64,000 nucleotides of DNA, from positions 62,001-126,000 of the forward strand of contig JAFUVS010000014.1 in the NCBI GenBank assembly GCA_017471175.1, read 5' to 3'. The translations under genes and the position numbers were made by a program. Under the pieces are notes generated by a model that searched no databases, had not been told where the DNA came from, and saw only the letters and a list, made by a program, of their open reading frames with translations. Shown here piece by piece: positions 53,555 through 62,151 of this stretch (positions are counted from its first letter, which is position 1; every line of letters begins with the position of its first letter). Source of the stretch: Paludibacteraceae bacterium. GTDB taxonomy: Bacteria; Bacteroidota; Bacteroidia; Bacteroidales; Paludibacteraceae.

Positions 53555-55059
53555 AGTTGTCGCTGTTGGTTTTGTTCACGATGAATAAGTTGAACGGTTA
53601 CGCCAAAGGTTTGATGGATATGCGCTGCCATCTTCTCGGCTGCATAAACAGAGCGATGCTGCCCTCCCGTGCAACCAAAACTGACCATCAGATGCTGAAA
53701 ACCGCGATCCATATACCGCTTGACACTGGCATCCACCAACTGATAAGCGGCACGTAGGAACGTCAGTATCTCACCATCGTCCTCCAAGAAACGTATGACG
53801 GGTTCATCCTGCCCCGTATAGGCATTATAACGTTCGTACTTGCCCGGATTATTGACTGCACGGCAGTCAAAAACAAAGCCACCGCCGTTACCGCTGTCGT
53901 CCGCCGGAATGCCTTTCTTGTACGAAAAACTATACACCCTGACTACTAACGGTTTGCGGATAGCCACCTCTTTGAACTGCTTGAGTTCGGTCATACAATG
54001 CAAAAGTTCACGCAGGTAGGGGTAGTCATCTGCATCGCCATTCGATGCCGCGTCTAACCAACGGCGCAGATTATCTATGGCATAAGGTATGGACTGCAAG
54101 AAATGCGGCTTCTTCTCAAAATAGCCTCTAAATCCGTATGCACCAAGTACTTGCAGGGTTCGGAAGAGAACGAAATGACGGAGTGCGGCGAGGAAAGAGG
54201 TGCGGTCAATAGGTTGATACTGTTGCAGTTCATCCAAATACTCATCAATGAGTTCCATCCGCAAGTCATCGTTGAAATTGGCTTTGGCTTGCCATAAGAA
54301 AGAAGCGACATCGTAATAGATAGGCCCTTTTCGTCCACCTTGAAAATCAATAAAATACGGCTCGTCATCCTTGACCATCACGTTACGACTTTGGAAATCG
54401 CGATACATAAACGCCCACGCCGGCGAAGCAGTATGCGTCTGCTCATCAGTCTGCTCGGTTAAGAGGATGTCTGCCAATCGGTCAAAATCGTTCTCCAAGC
54501 GGTCTTCTTGAAAATCGATTTCGGTAGCTTTTAAGAAGCAGTATTTGAAGTAATTAAGATCCCACAAGATGCTACGTCTGTTGAATTCGGGTTGCGGGTA
54601 ACATTGCGTGAAGTCCATATCTTCCGCACCCTTCATTTGGAAACGTGCAAGCGCGCGAACCGTCTTTCGCAACATCTGTTTCTCACGCTCGCCGAAAACA
54701 CCCGTTTTGCGTCCCTCGGCGATGTAGTCAAAAAGTAGGGTAGAACCGAGATCCTGCTGCACATAGTACATCTCGTCTTCGGACTGCGCCAAGACGCGCG
54801 GCACGTTAAGACCTTGTTCGGTAAAATGGCGCACCATATACAAAAAGGCGTGGTTTTCTTCGCGGGACGTACCTTCTACGCCGATGAGATCACCCTCTAC
54901 GGACATAGGTTTAGCAACACCCACTGCGCTTTGCGCAGCACGAATGCGGAAATAGTGGCGGTTGCTGCCCGATTGGGTTAACGGCGTTATCTCGCCTGCT
55001 TCTACACCTGTTGCCTGTCGGAATAAAGCGGAAAGAACAGATTGCGCTTGCTCGTTCAT
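53551..55059 (-). CDS. Anomeric sugar kinase (AmgK-like) fused to a RapZ C-terminal domain
   Basis: A 502-residue fusion. Residues 1-350 are an aminoglycoside-phosphotransferase fold of AmgK type: SGSNRHYFRI glycine loop, FMYRDFQSRNVMV catalytic loop with the aspartate in YRDF, and YFIDFQGGRKGPIYYD as metal-binding DFQ. Residues about 365-502 match the RapZ C-terminal domain (YSFSYKKGIPADDSGNGGGF, FGCTGGQHRSV, IHREQ). That domain in E. coli senses glucosamine-6-phosphate and controls GlmS synthesis through small RNAs. AmgK phosphorylates MurNAc or GlcNAc at C1. The fusion suggests cell-wall sugar sensing joined to recycling. It is the first gene of the leftward operon. Confidence 0.87.
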   Translation of the reverse strand: MNEQAQSVLSALFRQATGVEAGEITPLTQSGSNRHYFRIRAAQSAVGVAKPMSVEGDLIGVEGTSREENHAFLYMVRHFTEQGLNVPRVLAQSEDEMYYVQQDLGSTLLFDYIAEGRKTGVFGEREKQMLRKTVRALARFQMKGAEDMDFTQCYPQPEFNRRSILWDLNYFKYCFLKATEIDFQEDRLENDFDRLADILLTEQTDEQTHTASPAWAFMYRDFQSRNVMVKDDEPYFIDFQGGRKGPIYYDVASFLWQAKANFNDDLRMELIDEYLDELQQYQPIDRTSFLAALRHFVLFRTLQVLGAYGFRGYFEKKPHFLQSIPYAIDNLRRWLDAASNGDADDYPYLRELLHCMTELKQFKEVAIRKPLVVRVYSFSYKKGIPADDSGNGGGFVFDCRAVNNPGKYERYNAYTGQDEPVIRFLEDDGEILTFLRAAYQLVDASVKRYMDRGFQHLMVSFGCTGGQHRSVYAAEKMAAHIHQTFGVTVQLIHREQNQQRQL

Positions 55060-55172
55060 AACGTTACAATTATCAGCAAATAACTATGCGGGATACATCG
55101 GTATCAAAAAGCGCACAAAGATACGCGTTTTTTTGCTATTTTCATTAAAATGATATTTTTTTCTAAAACTAT

Positions 55173-55203
55173 TTGGCAGTAACGAAAAAAGGCAGTACTT
55201 TTG
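55173..55203 (+). promoter_or_regulatory. Promoter of tRNA-Lys
   Basis: TTG (55173-55175), a 20-nt spacer and TACTTTTG (55196-55203). Transcription would begin near 55210, 19 nt before the tRNA. Confidence 0.75.
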
Positions 55204-55228
55204 CAGCCGCTTTACGGAAGTAAAAGTT

Positions 55229-55301
55229 GTCTCCCTAGCTCAGTTGGTAGAGCAACTGACTCTTAATCAGTGGGTCGAGGGTTCGAGTCCCTCGGGGGAC
55301 A
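55229..55301 (+). tRNA. tRNA-Lys (anticodon CUU)
   Basis: 73 nt. The acceptor stem GTCTCCC pairs with GGGGGAC, with discriminator A at 55301. The D arm is GCTCAGTTGGTAGAGC, the anticodon stem ACTGA/TCAGT holds loop CTCTTAA (anticodon CTT), and the T arm is GAGGGTTCGAGTCCCTC. CCA is not encoded. Confidence 0.97.
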
Positions 55302-55311
55302 CAAAAAAAAC

Positions 55312-55346
55312 AAAAAAGGAGTTACGTAAAATGTAACTCCTTTTTC
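55312..55346. terminator. Bidirectional terminator between tRNA-Lys and dnaK
   Basis: GGAGTTAC (55318-55325) and GTAACTCC (55333-55340) form an eight-base stem with an A-run on the left and a T-run on the right. It can end tRNA transcription rightward and dnaK transcription leftward. Confidence 0.85.
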
Positions 55347-55363
55347 TTGTATTATACCTCGGA

Positions 55364-57319
55364 TTACTTGACTTCCTCGAAGTCCACGTCTTGGGGACCG
55401 TTGTTGGAGTTGCCTCCGTTCTGCTGTCCGCCTTGACCGCCGAAAGGTCCTGCTTGTCCGCCGAACGGACCGTTTTGACCGTTGAACGGATTTCCGCCTT
55501 GCTGACCACCTGCCTGACCGTACATTGCAGAACTTGCAGCTTGGAAAGCTGTCATCAGTTCGTTGTTGTAGCGTTCGCAAGCATCAGCATCTTTCTTCTC
55601 GTATGCCTCTTTGAGGTTCTTGAGAGCCGCCTCAATAGGTGCCTTCTTATCGGCAGGAATCTTGTCGCCGAGTTCTTGCAACTGCTTTTCTGTCTGGAAG
55701 ATCGTAGCATCTGCCTTGTTGAGTTTCTCGATGCGCTCTTTCTCTTTCTTATCGGCTTCGGCGTTGGCTTCCGCTTCGGCTTTCATACGCTTGATTTCTT
55801 CGTCACTCAAGCCGCTGGATGCCTCAATGCGGATGTTCTGCTCTTTGCCGGTAGCTTTATCCTTGGCAGATACGCTCAATATACCGTTGGCATCAATATC
55901 GAACGTAACTTCGATTTGCGGTTCGCCTCGACGAGCCGGCATAATGCCGTCCAAGTGGAAGATACCGATTTGTTTGTTTTGGGCTGCCATCGGACGTTCA
56001 CCTTGCAGCACTTTAATCTCAACAGACGGTTGATTATCAACGGCTGTAGAGAAGATCTCGGACTTCTTGGTAGGGATGGTAGTGTTGGCTTCAATCATAC
56101 GAGTCATCACGCCGCCCATGGTTTCGATACCGAGGCTCAATGGGGTAACATCGAGCAGAACTACGTCTTTCAAACCTTCATCGTGCGCTAATATACCACC
56201 TTGTATAGCGGCTCCTATAGCTACCACTTCGTCCGGGTTGATGGACTTGTTGGGGGCTTTGCCGAAGAACTTCTCCACAGCTGTCTGAATAGCGGGAATA
56301 CGGGTCGAACCGCCTACGAGCAGAACCTCGTCAATATCGCTCGTCTTGTAGCCTGCGTGCTCAAGAGCTGTGCGGCAAGGCGCGATAGTGCGTTGGATAA
56401 GGTCATCAATGAGTTGCTCGAACTTAGCGCGAGTGAGCGTCTTTACCAAGTGGCATGGTACACCGTCCACGGGCATAATATACGGCAAATTGATTTCAGT
56501 AGAAGTGGTGTTAGAAAGTTCGATTTTGGCTTTCTCGGCAGCCTCTTTGAGTCGTTGCATAGCCATCGGGTCTTTGCTCAAGTCAGCACCGGCATTGTCT
56601 TTCTTGAACTCGTCCACGAGCCAGTCGATGATACGGTGGTCGAAGTCATCTCCGCCGAGGTGGGTATCGCCATCGGTGGCTTTCACTTCAAATACGCCGT
56701 CGCCCATATCCAAGACGCTGACATCGTGGGTACCGCCACCGCAGTCGAAGACCACAATCTTCATATCTTTCTTGAACTTATCCAATCCGAATGCCAAAGC
56801 GGCTGCGGTAGGCTCGTTCACGATACGCTGTACGTGCAAACCGGCTATCTCGCCCGCTTCCTTGGTGGCTTGACGCTGGCTGTCAGAGAAGTATGCAGGC
56901 ACGGTGATAACAGCATCGGTTACCTCTGTACCGAGATAGTCTTCGGCAGTCTTTTTCATTTTTTGCAGGATGATGGCACTAATCTCTTGCGGCGTATAGA
57001 GCCGTCCGTCGATGTCCACGCGGGCGGTGTTGTTGTCGCCGCGTACTACTTTATAAGGTACGCGCGAGATCTCGTTGCTCAGGCGATCGTAGGGTTCGCC
57101 CATAAAACGCTTGATGGAGTTCACGGTCTTCAGCGGGTTGGTGATGGCTTGACGCTTGGCAGGGTCGCCTACCTTACGTTCGCCCCCTTCTACAAAACCG
57201 ACTACCGAAGGCGTAGTGCGTTTGCCCTCGCTATTGGTGATTACTTGCGGTTTACCGCCTTCCATAACTGCTACGCAGCTGTTGGTTGTTCCTAAATCGA
57301 TACCGATAATCTTACTCAT
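55364..57319 (-). CDS. dnaK: Hsp70 chaperone DnaK
   Basis: A 651-residue protein of full length. The N-terminal ATPase has [17 protein letters not shown], the phosphate-2 region [18 protein letters not shown] and the adenosine motif [14 protein letters not shown]. The substrate-binding domain ([20 protein letters not shown]) and helical lid follow, and the C-terminal Gly/Gln/Asn-rich tail ends in DVDFEEVK, the form common in Bacteroidota. It folds proteins with DnaJ and GrpE; neither partner is adjacent. An AAAGGA sequence lies 8 nt before ATG. No TAnnTTTG promoter is evident upstream, which may indicate a different sigma factor. A possible hairpin lies at 57422-57460. Confidence 0.98.
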   Translation of the reverse strand: MSKIIGIDLGTTNSCVAVMEGGKPQVITNSEGKRTTPSVVGFVEGGERKVGDPAKRQAITNPLKTVNSIKRFMGEPYDRLSNEISRVPYKVVRGDNNTARVDIDGRLYTPQEISAIILQKMKKTAEDYLGTEVTDAVITVPAYFSDSQRQATKEAGEIAGLHVQRIVNEPTAAALAFGLDKFKKDMKIVVFDCGGGTHDVSVLDMGDGVFEVKATDGDTHLGGDDFDHRIIDWLVDEFKKDNAGADLSKDPMAMQRLKEAAEKAKIELSNTTSTEINLPYIMPVDGVPCHLVKTLTRAKFEQLIDDLIQRTIAPCRTALEHAGYKTSDIDEVLLVGGSTRIPAIQTAVEKFFGKAPNKSINPDEVVAIGAAIQGGILAHDEGLKDVVLLDVTPLSLGIETMGGVMTRMIEANTTIPTKKSEIFSTAVDNQPSVEIKVLQGERPMAAQNKQIGIFHLDGIMPARRGEPQIEVTFDIDANGILSVSAKDKATGKEQNIRIEASSGLSDEEIKRMKAEAEANAEADKKEKERIEKLNKADATIFQTEKQLQELGDKIPADKKAPIEAALKNLKEAYEKKDADACERYNNELMTAFQAASSAMYGQAGGQQGGNPFNGQNGPFGGQAGPFGGQGGQQNGGNSNNGPQDVDFEEVK

Positions 57320-57421
57320 AGTTGTATCCTTTCTATATTAAATTTGCATTTTTGTCAGCCTGTCAGTCAGCAGACTCGCTAAAACATAAACAAATGTTGT
57401 GCCACACGGTTTTCGAACTGC

Positions 57422-57460
57422 CGTTCCTGCCATTTTGGCAGATAACTGCTATAGGAACGT
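57422..57460 (-). promoter_or_regulatory. Hairpin in the region upstream of dnaK
   Basis: CCGTTCCT and AGGAACG arms enclose TGCCATTTTGGCA, so two nested or adjacent stems can form. It lies about 110 nt upstream of dnaK and could be part of its leader if transcription starts above 57460. The rest of 57320-57602 holds only the terminator at 57510. Confidence 0.4.
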
Positions 57461-57509
57461 CCGCTTTCCTCAATTGCCGGTCTTGATTTCGGTAACTATA
57501 GGCAACAAT

Positions 57510-57543
57510 AAAGAACGCGCGTACTAATTGTACCGCGTTCTTT
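57510..57543 (-). terminator. Terminator of the nqr operon
   Basis: AAAGAACGCG (57510-57519) and CGCGTTCTTT (57534-57543) pair over ten bases, with an inner GTAC/GTAC pairing. It lies 60 nt after the nqrF stop. Confidence 0.85.
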
Positions 57544-57602
57544 ACTTAATGGTTCGTACGGACATACGCACAAACATCCTTATTTTGTAAAAGACTATCT
57601 GC

Positions 57603-58877
57603 TTATCCGCCGAAGTTATCGAAGCGGATGTCTTGGTCGTCCACGCCTAATGAGTGGAGCAGATCGAGGACAGTCTTCGCCATCATAGGAGGTCCGCAGA
57701 GGTAGTACTCTACATCTTCGGGGGCATCATGCTGCTTGAGATAGGTGTCGCCCATCACAGGAGCGATGAAGCCTGCCGTATATTTGATAGCTAACTGGTC
57801 TGCCTTCGGGTCGGGACGGTCCAAAGCCAAGTGGAGATGGAAGTTCGGGAACTCCTTCTCCAAAGCAAGGAAATCGTCGAGGAAGTAGACTTCGTCGATA
57901 GCACGTGCGCCATAAAAATAGTGCATCTCTCTGTCGCGGCAGTTGCGGGTCTTGAGCATGTGCATAATCTGCGCACGCAGCGGAGCCATACCGGCACCAC
58001 CACCGACCCAGATCATCTCCTTCTTACTGTCATAAACAGGACGGAACTCACCGTAAGGACCGGACATAATAACCTTGTCGCCGGGTTTCAACGAGAAGAT
58101 GTAGGTAGAGGCTATGCCGCAAGGAACATCTTGGAATCCGGGACCTTGTTCTTTGGGCTTGAACGGCGGCGTGGCGATACGCACGGTAAGCGTGATGATG
58201 TCGCCTTCGTCGGGATAGTTAGCCATTGAGTAGGCACGGATGGTGGCTTCGGTGTTTTTCTGCTTGAGACCGAACAAACCGAACTTCTCCCAAGCGGGCA
58301 GGTAGAGGTCGCCGATGAGCGACTTGTCCATATCGCGGTTGTAGTCGATGTCGTATTCGGGAATACGGATCTGTGCGTATGAACCCGGCTCAAAATTCAT
58401 GTGTTCGCCTGCGGGCAGTTTAACCTTAAACTCCTTGATGAAGGTAGCCACGTTCTTGTTACTGATGACTTCACATTCCCACTCTTTCACGCCGAGTACG
58501 GACTCGTCCATCTTGAGTTTCATATCCTCTTTCACCTTCACTTGGCAACCCAAACGCCAATGGTCTTTCTGCTGTTTGCGTGAGAAATGCACGGTCTCGG
58601 TAGGCAGTATCTCGCCACCACCTTCAAGCACTTGGCATTTGCACTGACCGCACGAACCCTTACCGCCACAAGCGGAAGGCAGGTGTACACCGGCGTTATT
58701 GAGCGAAGAGAGCAGGGAACCGCCTGCGGGGACGGTGTATTCCTTGTCGCCGTTGATGGTAATCTTCACATCGCCGGAGGCAACCAAATAGCGTTTTGCC
58801 ACCAACAGGATAATCACAAGCAGGAGTATTACAACCAAGAATACTGCTACTGCATACAAAATTGCTGTCATATTCAT
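57603..58877 (-). CDS. nqrF: Na+-translocating NADH:quinone reductase subunit F
   Basis: A 424-residue protein. An N-terminal transmembrane helix (AVAVFLVVILLLVIILLVAKR) is followed by a ferredoxin-type 2Fe-2S domain (CGGKGSCGQCKCQVLEGG) and a ferredoxin-reductase-like FAD and NADH domain. The latter has RAYSMANYPDE for FAD, MIWVGGGAGMAPLRAQ for NADH, and terminal YYLCGPPMM. It takes electrons from NADH into the complex. A strong AAGGAGG lies 8 nt before the ATG. It is the last gene of nqrABCDEF; no other gene follows before the terminator. Confidence 0.98.
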   Translation of the reverse strand: MNMTAILYAVAVFLVVILLLVIILLVAKRYLVASGDVKITINGDKEYTVPAGGSLLSSLNNAGVHLPSACGGKGSCGQCKCQVLEGGGEILPTETVHFSRKQQKDHWRLGCQVKVKEDMKLKMDESVLGVKEWECEVISNKNVATFIKEFKVKLPAGEHMNFEPGSYAQIRIPEYDIDYNRDMDKSLIGDLYLPAWEKFGLFGLKQKNTEATIRAYSMANYPDEGDIITLTVRIATPPFKPKEQGPGFQDVPCGIASTYIFSLKPGDKVIMSGPYGEFRPVYDSKKEMIWVGGGAGMAPLRAQIMHMLKTRNCRDREMHYFYGARAIDEVYFLDDFLALEKEFPNFHLHLALDRPDPKADQLAIKYTAGFIAPVMGDTYLKQHDAPEDVEYYLCGPPMMAKTVLDLLHSLGVDDQDIRFDNFGG

Positions 58878-58890
58878 TGTTGTGTCCTCC

Positions 58891-59499
58891 TTAGATATTC
58901 AGTCCGCTGAAGCACATGAAAGCCAGTGCCATCAAGCCGACGGTGATAAACGTGATACCTATTCCCTGCAAAGGTTTGGGAACGTCGTTATACTCCATTT
59001 TCTCGCGGATACCGGCAAGGGCTACAATAGCCACTAACCAACCTATACCCGAACCGATAGCGTAAGCAAACGCATCGCCTATATTGGCAATCGCCTTTAC
59101 GTTCTCGGGGTCAAGTTGCACTCGCTGCTGCATAAAGAGCGAAGCTCCCATAATGGCGCAGTTCACCGCAATCAGCGGCAGGAAGATACCGAGCGAGTTA
59201 TAGAGCGACGGGCTGAACTTCTCCACGACCATCTCCACCAGTTGCACAATGGCGGCAATGACGGCGATAAAGAGGATGAAACTCAGATAGCCCAATCCCA
59301 ACTTATCCAATACATATACCTGCAGCAGGTAATTGACAGGCAGGGTGATAGTCTCCACAAAGACCACAGCCACACCTAAACCCAATGAGGTCTTAACATC
59401 CTTCGACACGGCAAGGTAGGAACACATGCCGAGGAAGAAGGCGAAAATCATATTATCCGCAAATATCGAGCGGACAAACAAACTAATAGCGTGTTCCAT
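58891..59499 (-). CDS. nqrE: Na+-translocating NADH:quinone reductase subunit E
   Basis: A 202-residue protein with six membrane helices and the conserved opening [20 protein letters not shown]. It carries the cysteine-bearing helix in [20 protein letters not shown] and a second in [14 protein letters not shown]. The pair NqrD/NqrE is thought to hold an iron centre between their cysteines. The ATG overlaps the nqrD stop by one base (TAATG), and AAGGAGA precedes it inside the nqrD end. Length and motifs are normal. Confidence 0.97.
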   Translation of the reverse strand: MEHAISLFVRSIFADNMIFAFFLGMCSYLAVSKDVKTSLGLGVAVVFVETITLPVNYLLQVYVLDKLGLGYLSFILFIAVIAAIVQLVEMVVEKFSPSLYNSLGIFLPLIAVNCAIMGASLFMQQRVQLDPENVKAIANIGDAFAYAIGSGIGWLVAIVALAGIREKMEYNDVPKPLQGIGITFITVGLMALAFMCFSGLNI

Positions 59500-60131
59500 T
59501 ATTTAGTCTCCTTATCGTTTATCGAGCGGTGTGCCCAAATGATACAACCTACCAATATAAGTGCCATAGCGGGCATCAGCATCATACCGCAGTTCTCATA
59601 GAATCCGCCGTTGGCTACGTACCAGCTGTCGGGGATAATCTGATAGCCGAGCAGTTTGCCCGAACCGAGCAGTTCGCGCACGAAAGCCACTACCACCAGG
59701 ATCCAAGCGTAGCCGAAGCCGTTGCCCAGACCGTCCATCAGACTGTCCAACGGATTGTTGGTCATAGCAAACGCCTCCAAGCGTCCCATCAGGATACAGT
59801 TGGTGATAATCAGTCCGATATAGACGCTCAGTTGCATAGCCACATCGTAGGCAAACGCTTTCAGTATCTCGCTCACGATGGTAACCAGAGCCGCCACCAC
59901 AACCAGTTGGACGATGATACGGATACGCATCGGTATAGACTTACGCATAAGCGAAATAACCACATTGCTTAGTGCCACAATGATAGTCACGCTGATACCC
60001 ATCACTAACGCGGGTTTCAGTTGCACCGTAACAGCCAATGCGGAGCAGATACCGAGAATCTGCACCAATACAGGGTTGTTGATATTGAGAGGACCTAAGA
60101 ACGCCTCTTTTGTTTTCTTACTTAATGCCAT
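59499..60131 (-). CDS. nqrD: Na+-translocating NADH:quinone reductase subunit D
   Basis: A 210-residue protein with six membrane helices ([38 protein letters not shown]). The cysteines in LGICSA and ITNCIL are the conserved pair matching those in NqrE. Its Shine-Dalgarno sequence AAGGAGG is formed by the last codons of nqrC, and ATG 60131 follows the nqrC stop by 3 nt, so translation is likely coupled. Length is normal. Confidence 0.97.
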   Translation of the reverse strand: MALSKKTKEAFLGPLNINNPVLVQILGICSALAVTVQLKPALVMGISVTIIVALSNVVISLMRKSIPMRIRIIVQLVVVAALVTIVSEILKAFAYDVAMQLSVYIGLIITNCILMGRLEAFAMTNNPLDSLMDGLGNGFGYAWILVVVAFVRELLGSGKLLGYQIIPDSWYVANGGFYENCGMMLMPAMALILVGCIIWAHRSINDKETK

Positions 60132-60134
60132 AGT

Positions 60135-60941
60135 TTAGTCCTCCTTACATTTGGTTTGACATTGACAATCTTGGCACGAGCAGTTGGCACAGCACTGACC
60201 GTCTTTCGCGCACGAACATTGGTCGCAGCACGGACCATCCTTGCAGCCACCATCGGCGGTGCAGCAGGCTTGATCGGTACAGCATTTCTTGTCGGCTTGC
60301 GCACAGCATTGTTCCGTCTTTTCCATCAGGAACGCACGGTACTCTTCCATATTGGCAGCCAGCATATCGCTTACGCCGGTCGAAGTGATCGTAGCACCTG
60401 CCCAAGCATCCACTTGCTCCTGTCCTTCGGGGGCTTGCTTACCCTCTTTCAGAACGGCTATCGAACGCAGATTGCCCTGAGCGTCTTTGATATGCTTGTT
60501 AAAGAACTGGCTGCGGAATTTCTCCGTAACGATCTCGCCACCCAAACCCGGAGTCTCGCTCTCGTGGTTGAAGTTGATGCCAAAGACGGTGTTGCGGTCG
60601 TCGTTGAGAGCCATATAGCCTCCGATACCGCCCCACAGACCTTGACCGTGCAAGCGGAGCATATACTTGGTCTGACCGTCCACTTCAAACACGATAACAG
60701 GGCTTTCGCCGCACATAACGGTGTCCTTTACCAAACTGTCGTAAAGGGCTGCGGGGTCATCGCAGTTGTCAATATCTTGGTTGAGTGCCACCAACATCTG
60801 TTTCTGCGTGTCCAGCAGTTTATTGGCTTCCTGGCGTGCCTTCAAGCCTTGATTGACCACTGCAAGAAGAACTGCCACTATAACGACCAAAACGATAGAA
60901 TAAACAATCGTATAAACGTTGCTATCGGTATTCATTTTCAT
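60135..60941 (-). CDS. nqrC: Na+-translocating NADH:quinone reductase subunit C with a cysteine-rich C-terminal extension
   Basis: A 268-residue protein. It has an N-terminal membrane helix (VYTIVYSIVLVVIVAVLLAV) and a periplasmic FMN domain with DAWAGATITSTGV, in which the threonine of GAT carries covalent FMN. Normal NqrC ends soon after the helix MLAANMEEYRAFL. Here the chain continues for 57 residues (212-268) with 18 cysteines, including five CC pairs and several CxC. This resembles a metallothionein or zinc knuckle, yet would lie in the periplasm. The frame is uninterrupted and ends KED-stop, with those codons doubling as the nqrD ribosome site. The extension could bind metal or, less likely, be a recent acquisition. 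Confidence 0.95.
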   Translation of the reverse strand: MKMNTDSNVYTIVYSIVLVVIVAVLLAVVNQGLKARQEANKLLDTQKQMLVALNQDIDNCDDPAALYDSLVKDTVMCGESPVIVFEVDGQTKYMLRLHGQGLWGGIGGYMALNDDRNTVFGINFNHESETPGLGGEIVTEKFRSQFFNKHIKDAQGNLRSIAVLKEGKQAPEGQEQVDAWAGATITSTGVSDMLAANMEEYRAFLMEKTEQCCAQADKKCCTDQACCTADGGCKDGPCCDQCSCAKDGQCCANCSCQDCQCQTKCKED

Positions 60942-60954
60942 AACTTTGTCCTCC

Positions 60955-62151
60955 TTATGCTCTTTTCATACGTTTGTTGATATTCACGCGAACCACGCAC
61001 CAGTCAATCAGCGGAGCGAACGTGTTACCTAACAGGATGGCCAGCATCATTCCCTCGGGATAACCTGGATTCAGCACACGGATAACGATGACCATAAAGC
61101 CGATGAGCGCACCATAGATCCACTTGCCGCACTCGGTACGAGCCGAAGTAACGGGGTCGGTAGCCATAAAGACCGCACCGAAGAGCAAACCGCCGCTCAC
61201 GAGGTGCATATACCACGGGTAGTTTGCCACAGCCGTCTCCGGTCCGCAGGCGTTGAAGAGCCAAGCCGTCAGAGAGGCAGTACCCAAGATGGCCACCATC
61301 GTCTTCCACGAAGCAACACCGGTGCATAGCAGCAGGCAGGCTCCCAACAGGATAGCCCAGCCGCACGTCTCACCGATAGAACCGGGAATCAGACCGTTGA
61401 ACATCGTCCAGAAATCGGTCGGCATAAGGTTAGCATCCGCCGTGGTAGCCAACTGTCCTAAAGGTGTAGCACCCGAAAAACCGTCCACTGCCGTCAGGTC
61501 GCTATCCCAGCCCCAAGTCGAGCCGGTGCGGACAAACACGTTGTCGCCCGTCATGTGGGTAGGATAAGCGAAGAACAGGAAAGCACGGGCTATCAGTGCC
61601 ACGTTGAAGATGTTATAACCCGTGCCGCCGAACACCTCTTTGGCGAAGATAACCGCAAAAGCCGTAGCGATGGCAACCATCCACAGAGGCGTGTTAATCG
61701 GCACAATGAGCGGGATAATGAAACCTGTCACAAGGAAACCTTCTGCCACCTCTTCTTTCTTGATTTGAGCCACAACGAACTCGATGCCCAAACCGACAAG
61801 ATAACTGACGATGTAGTAGGGCAGAACTGCCAACAGACCGAAGCCGAAGGCTTTCCACCACAACGCTGCCGTCATACCGCCGACTAATTGTCCCGTAGCC
61901 AACAGGTGTTGGTAACCTACGTTAAACATTCCGAACAGTGCGCAGGGAACAAGTGCCAATACCACCAGAATCATCGTGCGCTTCGAGTCGCCGCCGTCGT
62001 GAATCTGTGCGCCTACGCGCTTGGCTGTCGTCTGCGGAGTGAAAAGGAACGTATCGAAAGCGTCATAGCAACTGCTCAGTTTCTGCCATTTGCCGCCTTC
62101 CTCGAAGTTCTTTCCGAACTTCTTCCAGAGATTATAAAACTTTTCCATCAC
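60955..62151 (-). CDS. nqrB: Na+-translocating NADH:quinone reductase subunit B
   Basis: A 398-residue integral membrane protein with about ten helices. DGFSGATPLGQLA contains the threonine that carries covalent FMN. The segments SYLVGLGIEFVVAQIKKEEV and GGLLFGAVFMATDPVTSART are conserved, and it holds riboflavin and the sodium path in known complexes. The start overlaps the nqrA stop by four bases (ATGA). AAAGGAG lies just upstream inside nqrA. Confidence 0.98.
   Translation of the reverse strand: MMEKFYNLWKKFGKNFEEGGKWQKLSSCYDAFDTFLFTPQTTAKRVGAQIHDGGDSKRTMILVVLALVPCALFGMFNVGYQHLLATGQLVGGMTAALWWKAFGFGLLAVLPYYIVSYLVGLGIEFVVAQIKKEEVAEGFLVTGFIIPLIVPINTPLWMVAIATAFAVIFAKEVFGGTGYNIFNVALIARAFLFFAYPTHMTGDNVFVRTGSTWGWDSDLTAVDGFSGATPLGQLATTADANLMPTDFWTMFNGLIPGSIGETCGWAILLGACLLLCTGVASWKTMVAILGTASLTAWLFNACGPETAVANYPWYMHLVSGGLLFGAVFMATDPVTSARTECGKWIYGALIGFMVIVIRVLNPGYPEGMMLAILLGNTFAPLIDWCVVRVNINKRMKRA

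Noticed and set aside
53826..53838. Possible invertase recognition site (AACGTTCGT) near the recombinase
   Set aside because: A single copy inside the RapZ-domain coding region with no inverted partner nearby.
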